From Acidobacteriaceae bacterium (GTDB lineage: Bacteria; Acidobacteriota; Terriglobia; Terriglobales; Acidobacteriaceae), in contig PLBE01000212.1 of NCBI GenBank assembly GCA_003134435.1, positions 1 to 60,127 on the forward strand: a stretch of 60,127 bases of DNA, read 5' to 3'. Below are positions 36,441 to 44,678 of this stretch, piece by piece (positions within the stretch are counted from its first letter, which is position 1; each line of letters begins with the position of its first letter). The notes below the pieces were generated by a model, which was not told where the DNA came from, ran no database searches, and was given only the letters and a program-made list of their open reading frames with translations. A program made the translations under genes and the position numbers.

Positions 36441-37691
36441 GTGAAACCGCCGCTACACCCCCGGGTTAGGAGTGCGTGCCTCGTCCTGTTCTGCCTGGGC
36501 GCGCTATCCATCTACGTCGCTAGAATTCTGCGCGTCTATCTCGCGCAGCGTTCCGCCGTCTCTTCTCAAGTCGAGGGCGTCGAGCGCGCCATTCGATTGG
36601 TACCCGATGACGCCGAATTTCCCCACCTCCTCGGCCTCCTTCTTTCCGCCACCGATCAGGACGATGGCCGAGCCCTCGCCCAGTTCCGCCAGGCCGTTGC
36701 GCTCAATCCAAACCATGCCCGCTATTGGCTTGACCTCGCGTCTGTCTATCAGGTCACGGGCGATCCGGCGAAGCAAAATGAAGCGGTTCGGTCGGCTCTC
36801 GAAGCCGAACCCGGCAATCCCGAAGTGGCTGCGGAAGCGGCACAATACTTTCTGGTCGATGGCGATTCCAATCGCGCTTTCCCGCTGTTCCGTCAGGCTC
36901 TTCAGCAGAACCCCGAAGCCGCGAACTCCATTCTTCCGCTGTGCTGGCGCCAGACCCAGGACGCAGGTCTTCTCCTGGCCCAGGTAATTCCTGAGACTCC
37001 ACAGCTGCAATTGGCGTTCCTGCGCATGCTGGCCGAACAGAAGGAAACGGCGGCTGCGGCTACGGTGTGGAAGCATCTCATCGCCGTCCGCCATCCCTTT
37101 CCGCCCCAGCTTAGCTTCTTCTATTTCGATTACCTGCTGAAGCAACACGACGTTCCCGCTTTTGACCGCGACTGGCGAGAACTTGCCGCCCTCTCGCCTG
37201 GCTTGCAGAGTTACTTGCCGGATGAAAATTTGATGGTGAATGCCGGTTTTGAACTGCCCCTGCTGAATTCCGGCTTCGATTGGAGATATGGCCCCGCCGA
37301 CCACGTCGCCGCTGGCATCGACGACCGCATAGCCCACTCCGGCAGTCGCTCGCTTTCGTTGTCTTACGATGGTGGCCCCGCCTATGAGGCCGGCTGGGCG
37401 GAGTTTGTCCCCGTCCTGCCGAACGCCGATTACGAATTCAGCGCCTGGATCAAGAGCGACAACGTGACGACTTCCAGCGGACCGAGAATCGCGATCGTCG
37501 ATGCCTTCACCGGCGCCAATCTCCTCTTGACCGATGACTTGCTCGACACCCATCCCTGGCAGGAAATCAAGGGAAGCCTCCGCGTGCCGGACGGCACCAA
37601 CCTGTTGGCGGTAAAGATCGTCAGAGCTCCGGCGAACACCAGAATCCGCGGCCGAGTTTGGATTGATGACTTGCGCCTGGCGAAGAAGTAG
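36441..37691 (+). CDS. TPR protein with C-terminal carbohydrate-binding-like domain
   Basis: 416 aa, GTG start 2 bp after the Wzc-type gene. One N-terminal membrane anchor (SACLVLFCLGALSIYVARIL). About residues 40-250 are TPR-like helical pairs (ALAQFRQAVALNPNHARYW, LEAEPGNPEVAAEAAQYFL). From about 265 a beta-sandwich typical of CBM4/9-type or galactose-binding-like folds follows (NLMVNAGFELPLLNSGFDW, SGSRSLSLSYDG, YEFSAWIKSDN). Its place between Wzc and polymerase genes suggests a scaffold in polysaccharide assembly. Similar proteins accompany exosortase-linked EPS loci, but no exosortase is seen. Confidence 0.82.
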   Translation: MKPPLHPRVRSACLVLFCLGALSIYVARILRVYLAQRSAVSSQVEGVERAIRLVPDDAEFPHLLGLLLSATDQDDGRALAQFRQAVALNPNHARYWLDLASVYQVTGDPAKQNEAVRSALEAEPGNPEVAAEAAQYFLVDGDSNRAFPLFRQALQQNPEAANSILPLCWRQTQDAGLLLAQVIPETPQLQLAFLRMLAEQKETAAAATVWKHLIAVRHPFPPQLSFFYFDYLLKQHDVPAFDRDWRELAALSPGLQSYLPDENLMVNAGFELPLLNSGFDWRYGPADHVAAGIDDRIAHSGSRSLSLSYDGGPAYEAGWAEFVPVLPNADYEFSAWIKSDNVTTSSGPRIAIVDAFTGANLLLTDDLLDTHPWQEIKGSLRVPDGTNLLAVKIVRAPANTRIRGRVWIDDLRLAKK

Positions 37692-37723
37692 AAAGCAGCG
37701 AAGGGATCAAAGGAAGGTAATCT

Positions 37724-38992
37724 GTGTTTTCTGGGCCAGTCATCGAGGGTGCCGCGCCGCTGGTGAGCCCAGTCAGCGTCCGCCATCGCCTGCATCGCGG
37801 ACTGCGCGTCGCGCTCTTCGTCGCGCTCTGCGGTCTTCTGATCTGCGGGCCGCTCGCGCTCGGTATCGTCAACGACTGGTCGATTGCCTTGTTCGAAGCC
37901 GCTGCCGCCCTCATTCTGCTGCTCTGGATGCTATGGCAACTCACCGCGCCCGAAGTCCGAGTCCGATGGAATCCGCTGTTCGCTCCCATGCTGGCCTTTT
38001 TCGGACTCATCCTGTCGCAGATCGCCTTCCATCGCACCGTCTATCTCTTCGATTCTCTCTCCGAGTTGTGGCTTTACATCGCCTACGGAATTCTGTTCTT
38101 TGTCGCCGTCCAGCGGTTGCGCTCCGATGACATCCGACGCTTCGCTGAAACGATGGCCTGGTTCGGCGCGGCCTACGCCATGTTCGCGGTCATTCAGGGA
38201 TTTACCTCCGAAGGCAGCATCTTCTGGCGGATTAAACCGCATTCCGGAAACGCCTATGGCACCTACGTCAATCACAACCACTATGCCGGATTGATCGAAC
38301 TGCTGCTCCCGCTCGCGCTGGTGCTGGCATTCAGCGGCTCGGTCCGTGGAGGGAAACGGATCCTGCTGGTATTCGCGGCCACTCTGATGGCTGCCTCGGT
38401 ATTCCTGTGCCAATCCCGCGGCGGCATGTTCGCCGTGATCGTCGAAACCCTGTTTCTCGCCATCTTCTGGATGCGCCGGTTTTCACCCCGCAAATCGGCG
38501 GCCGTGTTTGTCGCCTTCTGCCTGGTGACCGCATTGCTCCTGGCCTGGGTCGCTCCGCAGCAGGTTGGGAGCCGCATGACTGACGTCCGCGATCCCGCGC
38601 GCTGGTTGATCCACCGCGACTCCTGGCGCATGTTCGCCGCCCATCCCTTTCTCGGCACCGGCTTTGGAACCTTCGCAACCGCCTTTCCCCGCTATCGCGT
38701 CTTCTACGATGGCTTCTTCATCAACTACGCCCACGATGACTACCTCCAAATCCTGCTGGAAACTGGTCTGGCCGGCTTCGCCGTGGCCGTCTGGTTCCTC
38801 GTCGTGCTCTATCGCGAGGGCCTCCGCAAACTGAGACCGGCCAAGGTTTTTCCCTCTGCTCTCATCAGCACCGCGGCGCTAGCGAGTTGCTCCGGCCTCC
38901 TGGCGCACAGTTTCACCGACTTCAACCTCCATATTCCCGCCAACGCCGCCTTGTTCTACGTAATGTGCGCGCTGGCCACGGCTCCGGTTTAG
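37724..38992 (+). CDS. O-antigen ligase/polymerase family membrane protein
   Basis: 422 aa from GTG 37724. About ten to twelve membrane helices. The signature Wzy_C/WaaL-like segment is present: a long loop with HRDSWRMFAAHPFLGTGFGTF and YAHDDYLQILLETGLAGF, with the conserved His/Asp. GNAYGTYVNHNHYAGLIE is also typical. It should polymerise or ligate undecaprenyl-linked units on the periplasmic face. It is the third gene of the EPS unit, 32 bp after the TPR gene. Confidence 0.93.
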   Translation: MFSGPVIEGAAPLVSPVSVRHRLHRGLRVALFVALCGLLICGPLALGIVNDWSIALFEAAAALILLLWMLWQLTAPEVRVRWNPLFAPMLAFFGLILSQIAFHRTVYLFDSLSELWLYIAYGILFFVAVQRLRSDDIRRFAETMAWFGAAYAMFAVIQGFTSEGSIFWRIKPHSGNAYGTYVNHNHYAGLIELLLPLALVLAFSGSVRGGKRILLVFAATLMAASVFLCQSRGGMFAVIVETLFLAIFWMRRFSPRKSAAVFVAFCLVTALLLAWVAPQQVGSRMTDVRDPARWLIHRDSWRMFAAHPFLGTGFGTFATAFPRYRVFYDGFFINYAHDDYLQILLETGLAGFAVAVWFLVVLYREGLRKLRPAKVFPSALISTAALASCSGLLAHSFTDFNLHIPANAALFYVMCALATAPV

Positions 38993-39089
38993 AAGGTGGA
39001 AAACAGCCGAAACCTGTTGACTGGCAAGGGAATTGGGGCTAAGATTGCCAGATTATATTCGGGGTAACAGCCGAGTAGGGAGCCATACC

Positions 39090-39749
39090 GTGAAAGCAAA
39101 TTTCGTGCTGGTAACTTTCTGCTGGATGATGATCGCGCTTGTGCCCGTCTCTCTTCTGGCCGCTGGCGCGGGAGTGGGCATGCTCCACCCATATGGCACG
39201 GCCTGGCTCAATGGCGCTGCGGTGTCGAAGTCCTCCACGGTCTTCCCGGGAGATTTGGTGCAGACCAACTCCGGTTCGGCTCTCAACATCCGGTCCGCAG
39301 GCTCCAGCGTGACCGTTCTGTCGGATTCATTAGTGAAATTCGAAGGCGACGCCGTTTCGGTGGAACACGGGACCGTCAAACTGGCCACCTCGAAGAGCAT
39401 GTTCGCCCATGCCGGCATGGTGACCGCTGCTCCCGCTTCCGCCGCTTGGACCGAATTCGAATTCACTGAAGCGAATGGCACGGTGCAGATCGTGGCTTTG
39501 AAGGGCGATTTGAAGATCAGCAACGGCTCCCAGTCCACGATTCTTTCGCAAGGCCAGCAGGCTACCCAAAAGGATTCCAATCCCGCTCATGACACGCGCG
39601 GCACGATGGAGCAGGCCGGCTTCGTTCTCGCCGCTGCCGCTCCCGGGTCTCTGGAAGCTGCGACTCGCGATCCACAAACGGCGGCGGCCGTGACCTCCGG
39701 TGTGCAAGCTAATACCGCAGTCAAGGTGATCAGCCCCAAGCTTCCGTAA
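39090..39749 (+). CDS. Exported FecR-like domain protein
   Basis: 219 aa from GTG 39090, with GTAGGGAG upstream; the frame is open from 39033 but the signal starts here (VKANFVLVTFCWMMIALVPVSLLA). The mature part resembles a FecR beta domain: FPGDLVQTNSGSALNIRSAGSSVTVLSDS, then VSVEHGTVKLA and VQIVALKGDLKISNGS. FecR proteins are periplasmic signalling partners of ECF sigma factors, but no sigma gene is adjacent, and exported FecR-like proteins also accompany EPS loci. Ends with an Ala-rich tail. Confidence 0.75.
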   Translation: MKANFVLVTFCWMMIALVPVSLLAAGAGVGMLHPYGTAWLNGAAVSKSSTVFPGDLVQTNSGSALNIRSAGSSVTVLSDSLVKFEGDAVSVEHGTVKLATSKSMFAHAGMVTAAPASAAWTEFEFTEANGTVQIVALKGDLKISNGSQSTILSQGQQATQKDSNPAHDTRGTMEQAGFVLAAAAPGSLEAATRDPQTAAAVTSGVQANTAVKVISPKLP

Positions 39750-39885
39750 CCATAGCCTCCTCAGACACGGGTCGGGTCTTGCCCCCCCGTCTCCGACGGC
39801 CAGGCGCAGATCCTCCTAATCCTCAGAAAATCACCTTGGCGAATACTCCATGTGCTGCCATCTTTCCCCGGTTGCCCATGAGTCC

Positions 39886-39910
39886 TGGTAACTCGCGGTA
39901 ATAGTTACCA
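39886..39910. repeat. Inverted repeat TGGTAACT-N9-AGTTACCA
   Basis: Perfect 8-bp arms at 39886-39893 and 39903-39910. It lies in the 372-bp gap between the FecR-like gene and the small exported protein gene, a gap without coding sequence. It shares AGTTAC with the nested palindrome downstream. Confidence 0.6.
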
Positions 39911-39979
39911 CAGAGCAGAGACCGAAAAACGTACAACCATGTTTCTGAAACGGGCCTGAAAACACTTGCCTGTCAACCG

Positions 39980-40031
39980 CTTCCGGGATTATGAGCCAGA
40001 CGAAGTAACTTGAAGTTACTGTTACCGGAAG
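39980..40031. repeat. Nested palindrome upstream of the 136-aa gene
   Basis: Outer arms CTTCCGG (39980-39986) and CCGGAAG (40025-40031) enclose a 17-bp palindrome AGTAACTT-G-AAGTTACT (40004-40020). It could be a structured leader RNA, an operator or a mobile palindrome. It begins about 140 bp before the gene start. Compare 44559-44604. Confidence 0.6.
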
Positions 40032-40121
40032 GCTACTCGCCCTACGAGATTGGGCCATGTCTTTTCGTGTTGATCCAGCTTACGATCCTCTTACCAACTT
40101 ACTAACTTAACTGGAGCCAAG

Positions 40122-40532
40122 ATGAAGACGAAATTGTTCCTCTCGATTCTTTTGCTCAGCATGGCCGCGCAGGCTCAGAGTTTCACCGCCAGCAGTTCCA
40201 CGCTGCCCGATGCTCCCAGCCAACAGCCGTTCTGGACTGTCGAGAATAAGATCAATGTCAGCATCCTGGCCGGACTCGTCGCCACCGACGCCGTTACCAC
40301 CCAGCGCGGCCTCAACGAAGGCCTGCGCGAAATGAATCCTGTCATGCGTCCCTTCGTGACCCGAGGAGCCGCCGGAGAAGCGGTTGGTTCCGCTCTAGGT
40401 TTTGGAGCAGGCGTGGGCGCCGTTTACCTCTTGCATTGCAGCCATCATTACAAGGCCGAACGCGTTGCCATGCGCCTCATCGTTGCCGGTGAATCGGGTT
40501 TCGTTGCCAACAACATCATTGCGATTCGCTGA
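40122..40532 (+). CDS. Small exported membrane protein of unknown function
   Basis: 136 aa, GGAG nine bases before ATG 40122. Signal peptide LFLSILLLSMAAQAQS. The mature part has two more hydrophobic segments (INVSILAGLVATDAVTTQRGL and EAVGSALGFGAGVGAVYLL), with REMNPVMRPFV between; this recalls DUF5658-like small membrane proteins. Function unknown. It stands alone behind a palindrome-rich leader. Confidence 0.75.
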   Translation: MKTKLFLSILLLSMAAQAQSFTASSSTLPDAPSQQPFWTVENKINVSILAGLVATDAVTTQRGLNEGLREMNPVMRPFVTRGAAGEAVGSALGFGAGVGAVYLLHCSHHYKAERVAMRLIVAGESGFVANNIIAIR

Positions 40533-40706
40533 CAGGCTTTTGACTGTTTTCCCATAGATTGTCGTTGTCTCTGGTTCCTAGCCATCGTTCGAACTCGCTG
40601 CCCGGGCAGTGCGTGTTCAACCGTTCTTCCTGCGCACAGGCCGCTCAAACCGGACGCCCGGTCTGGCTTTTGATCACCTGATCCCGCCGGCAGGTTCCCT
40701 TCACGT

Positions 40707-40712
40707 TATAAT
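40707..40712 (+). promoter_or_regulatory. Possible -10 box for ilvE
   Basis: A perfect TATAAT 80 bp before the ilvE start in the otherwise non-coding stretch 40533-40791. No matching -35 hexamer is spaced from it, so the assignment is weak. Confidence 0.3.
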
Positions 40713-40791
40713 TCTTCACGGGAGACGCAATTTCTCCTCAATCTGGAGAAAATTCCGGCCCCTGCCGCGAATCTTGACCGAAGGAGTCTGC

Positions 40792-41739
40792 ATGGCAATT
40801 CAGAAGACGGACAAAATCTGGCACAACGGCAAGTTTATCGCCTGGGACGACGCGACCCTCCACGTGATGTCGCATGTTGTGCATTACGGCTCCTCGGTCT
40901 TCGAAGGCATTCGCTGTTACTCGCTGCCCACCGGTCCAGCGATCTTTCGCGCTGACGAACACATGCAGCGACTGATCGACTCCGCCCGCATCTACCGCAT
41001 CGACGTCCCCTTCACCCGCGACCAGATGGTCCGCGCCATGGTCGAACTGGTGAAACACAACGCCGTGTGGCCCTGCTACATCCGCCCGATCGTTCTTCGC
41101 GGCTATGGCGAAGCTGGCGTCAATCCCTTCAACTCGCCCACCGAAGTCTATGTCTGCAACTATCCATGGGGAAAGTATCTTGGGACCGATGCCAGCGAAG
41201 GCGTGGATGTGTGCATTTCGTCCTGGACCCGCATCGCCCCCAATACCCTGCCCGCCATGGCCAAAGCGGGCGCGAATTACATGAACTCCCAGCTCATCAA
41301 GATGGAAGCCATCGTCAACGGCTACGCCGAGGGCATCGCGCTGGATGTGAATGGCTACGTCAGCGAAGGCTCGGGAGAGAACCTGTTTGTCGTCCGCAAT
41401 GGCGTCCTCCATACCGCGCCGCTCGGTAACTCCGTGCTGCCCGGAATCACCAGAGACTCGGTTCTGCAGATAGCCCGCGACCTCGGCATCAAGATCGTCG
41501 AGCAGCAGATTCCCCGCGAATCTCTTTATATCGCCGATGAAGTCTTTTTTACCGGAACCGCCGCCGAAATCACACCCATACGCTCCGTCGACAAGATCGC
41601 CGTGGGTAAGGGCAAACTCGGCCCTATGACCAAGTCTCTGCAAGCTGAGTTCTACGGTATCGTTCGCGGCGAGACGGCGGACCGCTATCATTGGCTGACG
41701 CCGGTTCCCGTGGGAGTGAAGCAGCCGGTGAGCGTGTAG
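40792..41739 (+). CDS. ilvE: Branched-chain amino acid aminotransferase
   Basis: 315 aa from ATG 40792, AAGGAG nine bases before; the frame upstream to 40609 is not protein-like. Fold-type IV PLP enzyme: VVHYGSSVFEGIRCY, the catalytic Lys in NYMNSQLIKMEAI, then GYVSEGSGENLFVV and the phosphate-binding GITRDSVLQIA and FFTGTAAEITPI. It transfers the amino group between Leu/Ile/Val and 2-oxoglutarate, the last biosynthetic step. No other ilv or leu gene is adjacent. Confidence 0.95.
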   Translation: MAIQKTDKIWHNGKFIAWDDATLHVMSHVVHYGSSVFEGIRCYSLPTGPAIFRADEHMQRLIDSARIYRIDVPFTRDQMVRAMVELVKHNAVWPCYIRPIVLRGYGEAGVNPFNSPTEVYVCNYPWGKYLGTDASEGVDVCISSWTRIAPNTLPAMAKAGANYMNSQLIKMEAIVNGYAEGIALDVNGYVSEGSGENLFVVRNGVLHTAPLGNSVLPGITRDSVLQIARDLGIKIVEQQIPRESLYIADEVFFTGTAAEITPIRSVDKIAVGKGKLGPMTKSLQAEFYGIVRGETADRYHWLTPVPVGVKQPVSV

Positions 41740-41883
41740 CGCTGTCCCGTGCCGCCACATGTTTAGTGCGATGCCGTTTGCGTCCCGACTTTTCTTGCGC
41801 TATAGTTGCACGCGCCTGATTGCATGCTACTTTGTTGGTCCCCTTAACGTTGTTCCTGCTCCCCAGCCTGAAGGAGGTTTGCG

Positions 41884-42402
41884 ATGTCCGCTCCCACCCC
41901 CGAATTTGTCCTCGGCTATCGCGCTCTGATGCTCGATGGTCTCGCCCGCGAAGTTGAAACGACCAAGAAAGTTATCGCCGCCATTCCCGAAGGAAAAAAG
42001 GATTACCGCCCGGAGCCCCATGCGCGCACCGCCTGGGAACTCGCGTGGCACCTGGCCAACACCGACGTCCAGTTCATGGACGGAATCGCCGACATGAAAT
42101 TCACCATGGCTGCCCGGTCCGAAGCGGAAAAGCCAAAAACCGTCGCCGAACTAGTGGACTGGTACGACAAAAACATGAGACGCAGCGCGGCTCAGGTCCA
42201 CGCGCTCTCGGGGGAGCAGTTGCTGACGCCGGTCGATTTTATGGGCGTCTTCAAATTCCCGGCGGCGTTCTATCTGGGATTTCTGAACAATCATAGTATT
42301 CACCACCGCGGCGAGTTAGCGACGTATCTGCGTCCCATGGGGTCGAAGGTGCCTTCGATCTATGGTGGCAGTTACGACGAGCCGTTTCAGGCCGCGGCCT
42401 GA
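41884..42402 (+). CDS. DinB family protein
   Basis: 172 aa with AAGGAGG before ATG 41884. A four-helix DinB fold: TAWELAWHLANTDVQFMDG supplies the first metal His, and NNHSIHHRGELATYL supplies the HxxxH pair near the end. DinB/YfiT-like proteins bind a divalent metal and include thiol-dependent transferases; the substrate is unknown. A UUCG-loop terminator follows at once, so the gene ends a transcript. Confidence 0.92.
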   Translation: MSAPTPEFVLGYRALMLDGLAREVETTKKVIAAIPEGKKDYRPEPHARTAWELAWHLANTDVQFMDGIADMKFTMAARSEAEKPKTVAELVDWYDKNMRRSAAQVHALSGEQLLTPVDFMGVFKFPAAFYLGFLNNHSIHHRGELATYLRPMGSKVPSIYGGSYDEPFQAAA

Positions 42403-42451
42403 GGCGAGGACTGGCGTCCACGATTCGCCTGCGTTCACCGGTCGCAAAATC

Positions 42452-42471
42452 AGCCGCCCTTCGGGGCGGCT
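42452..42471 (+). terminator. Hairpin terminator after the DinB gene
   Basis: AGCCGCCC-TTCG-GGGCGGCT: perfect 8-bp stem with a UUCG tetraloop, followed by TTGGTTTGG. It lies 50 bp after the DinB stop. Confidence 0.75.
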
Positions 42472-42576
42472 TTGGTTTGGCTGGCGGTCCTGGCAGCCTC
42501 GAACGAAGGGACCTTTGAACAAGTACGCGCCTGATGGGGCAGCAGCATCGTGAGACAGCAGTGTCAGTGCCCAGGT

Positions 42577-42617
42577 TTTTCGTGGACAAGAGTGTCCGCG
42601 CCACACTTGATCAAAGA
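42577..42617. repeat. Dispersed intergenic repeat, copy 2
   Basis: Matches 21716-21756 at 34 of 41 positions, with core GAGTGTCCGCGCCACACTT and the stem GGACA-AGAG-TGTCC. The antisense reads as a spurious peptide WRGHSCP, often mistaken for protein. It occupies the gap between the DinB gene and pilT. Confidence 0.65.
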
Positions 42618-42703
42618 CGACCTGGTAGTCCCATTACCTCCGTCATCTCGTGCGCGGCCCCGGTTCGAGTCATGATAGGCAAGTAGCTGGAGTCCCGCCT
42701 CGC

Positions 42704-43825
42704 ATGAATGTCGACAACCTACTCCGCATCGCCATGGAGCGCCGCGCTTCCGACTTGCATTTGAAGGTTGGCAACTATCCACATTTGCGCATTGACGGCG
42801 ATCTGGTGCCCCTGACGGACCAGGCGCGGGTATCGGCGGAAGACATGTTAAACATGGCTTTCAGCATGATGTCCGCTCGGCAAAAACAAAAATTCAAAGA
42901 GACTACGGAAATCGACATGGCCTACGGGGTTGCCGGCCTGGGACGCTTCCGTGTGAACGTGTTTCAGCAGCGCGGCAACGTGGGGTTGGTGTTGCGCGTG
43001 ATTCCCACGAAAATCCGGGCGCTCGATGAATTGTTCCTGCCGAAAGTGGTGGAGCAGATCTGCGATATGCCGCGCGGTCTGGTGCTGGTAACCGGGGTGA
43101 CAGGGTCGGGCAAATCAACGACGCTGGCGGCCATGGTCGACCGCATCAACTCGACTCGCGCCGAGCACATTATCACCATCGAAGATCCCATCGAATTTCT
43201 GCACCGCGACAAAAAAGGCTACGTGAACCAGCGTGAGGTGGAGGTGGACACGCCGACTTTCTCGGCCGCGCTGCGCGCTTCTCTTCGTCAGGATCCGGAC
43301 GTGATTCTGGTGGGCGAAATGCGCGACCTGGAGACCATCGGGACGGCGCTTCATGCGGCCGAAACCGGTCACATGGTGTTCTCTACTTTGCATACGCTCG
43401 ACGCGGTCGAAAGCATCAACCGCATCATTGCCATTTTCCCGCCGCCCGAGCAGAAGCAGATCCGGCTGCAGTTGGCGGCCGTGTTACGCGCCATCGTCAG
43501 CCAGCGCCTGGTACGCCGCTCCGACGCCGAGGGCCGCGTGCCCGCCGTCGAGGTCATGGTCACCACCGCCTACATCCGGGAATGCATTCTGGTTCCCGAG
43601 AAGACTCGCGCTATCCGTGAAGCGATTTCCGCCGGTACCTCGCAATACGGCATGCAGACCTTTGACCAGTCGCTCTGGGATTTGTTTCAGGCGGGGTTAG
43701 TCAACTACGAGACGGCTCTCGAGAGCGCGTCGAACGCGGATGAGTTCAAGCTGCGTATGCAGGGTATCGCATCCACTTCGGACATTTCGCGCCAGTCCAT
43801 GCAGTCGGCGGGGTTTGGACGCTGA
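42704..43825 (+). CDS. pilT: Type IV pilus retraction ATPase PilT
   Basis: 373 aa from ATG 42704; the 18 codons before it are not protein-like. N-terminal PAS-like pilus domain (MERRASDLHLKVGNYPHLRIDG), Walker A GVTGSGKSTT, Asp box ITIEDPIEFLH, Walker B DVILVGEMRD, His box THTLDAV-type (STLHTLDAVESINRI). The C-terminal MQTFDQSLWDLFQAGLVNYETAL and SNADEFKLRMQGI are standard for PilT. It depolymerises pili for twitching. No other pilus gene is nearby, so it is an isolated copy; PilU or a second paralogue cannot be excluded. Confidence 0.93.
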   Translation: MNVDNLLRIAMERRASDLHLKVGNYPHLRIDGDLVPLTDQARVSAEDMLNMAFSMMSARQKQKFKETTEIDMAYGVAGLGRFRVNVFQQRGNVGLVLRVIPTKIRALDELFLPKVVEQICDMPRGLVLVTGVTGSGKSTTLAAMVDRINSTRAEHIITIEDPIEFLHRDKKGYVNQREVEVDTPTFSAALRASLRQDPDVILVGEMRDLETIGTALHAAETGHMVFSTLHTLDAVESINRIIAIFPPPEQKQIRLQLAAVLRAIVSQRLVRRSDAEGRVPAVEVMVTTAYIRECILVPEKTRAIREAISAGTSQYGMQTFDQSLWDLFQAGLVNYETALESASNADEFKLRMQGIASTSDISRQSMQSAGFGR

Positions 43826-43904
43826 CCATGGGACCGGTACTCGGATTTTGAGGCTGTCCTGCTGAACGTTGTTGCTTGTGCATTTTGTTTCCTCCTTGTA
43901 CCTT

Positions 43905-43930
43905 GGGCGCGCTTCGGCGCGCCCCTTTTT
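43905..43930 (+). terminator. Intrinsic terminator after pilT
   Basis: GGGCGCGC-TTCG-GCGCGCCC, a perfect 8-bp stem with UUCG loop, followed by CTTTTT. A textbook rho-independent terminator 79 bp past the stop. Confidence 0.9.
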
Positions 43931-44093
43931 AGTGTGCTGAGCAGGTTCGCTAGCTGCGGAAAACTCGTGTCCAGACGCTTTCCCGCTCTGGGAGTGCCAC
44001 AAAACCTTGAACCCAGCTTTGGGGAAGGGGACGGCGATCGGATAGAGTCGGCTAGGATCGGAGTCGAGCGAGTATTGCGCGAATCAAGACAAT

Positions 44094-44477
44094 TTAATTG
44101 GGCTTGCGGAACTTGCTCTCGGCAAGATAGCGGAGCATGATCGCGTCGGTCGCGTTCTGAAATTGCTGCTCCATTTCGGGGATCGGAGCAGGCCCATCCT
44201 GGCGCAAGGTTTCGCGGAATTTCTCACCCATCTCGGAATCGCTGGTTACGACTTGCGTGTAAAACCAGAGAAAGTGGCGCATTTGGTCGAGCGCGGCCTT
44301 CAAGGCCTGAATGGATTCCATCTCTGGCGGATCGGCCAGGGCCTCCATGAGTTCGGGATCGGTCGGGGCCTGCATGGCGGCGCAATTGAGCTCGCGCTGG
44401 ATCACGCCCAGGTCGTCAGTGACCCGCAAAATGCGGAGATGAATGTCTTCCATGCTGTCCCGGCTCTCGCGATCCAT
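44094..44477 (-). CDS. Small cytoplasmic protein of unknown function
   Basis: 127 aa, AAAGGG six bases before ATG 44477. Mostly helical with many Met, Glu and Gln; MEDIHLRILRVTDDLGVIQRE and MRHFLWFYTQVVTSDSEMGEKF suggest a helical bundle. No signal, membrane segment or recognised motif. A palindrome lies 82 bp upstream of its start. The stretch 43931-44093 on its other side is empty. Confidence 0.65.
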   Translation of the reverse strand: MDRESRDSMEDIHLRILRVTDDLGVIQRELNCAAMQAPTDPELMEALADPPEMESIQALKAALDQMRHFLWFYTQVVTSDSEMGEKFRETLRQDGPAPIPEMEQQFQNATDAIMLRYLAESKFRKPN

Positions 44478-44558
44478 GGATGCCCTTTCCGTGCTGAGCT
44501 GGCGTTCCCGAACGATACGTACTATTCAAGATCGCATCCTAAAGCGGTGGGGGAAAGG

Positions 44559-44604
44559 TTCCCCGTGTGCATGAGCTTCGGTAATTGAAGTTACCTTCGG
44601 GGAA
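44559..44604. repeat. Nested palindrome related to 39980-40031
   Basis: Outer arms TTCCCCG (44559-44565) and CGGGGAA (44598-44604) enclose GGTAA-N6-TTACC (44580-44595). ATGAGC, GTAA and TTGAAGTTAC are shared in the same order with the element at 39980-40031. It lies between two minus-strand genes. Confidence 0.5.
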
Positions 44605-44678
44605 AAGGCGCAAGGGGCAGCATGGTGGCCGGGCTGATCTTCGGGCTCTCAACCACCCTCAACTCCAGTGCTTCCACG

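Noticed and set aside
39886-40031. Possible cyclic-di-GMP or other known riboswitch
   Set aside because: The stems are clear, but none of the conserved loop sequences of riboswitch classes I know are present.
42251-42604. Minus-strand frame with WRGHSCP/RTLLSTKN-type peptide
   Set aside because: Translation of an intergenic repeat and a terminator hairpin; the repeat has another copy at 21716-21756.
42650-42703. 18-codon N-terminal extension of PilT
   Set aside because: The sequence before ATG 42704 does not resemble PilT, and known PilT proteins start at the Met used here.
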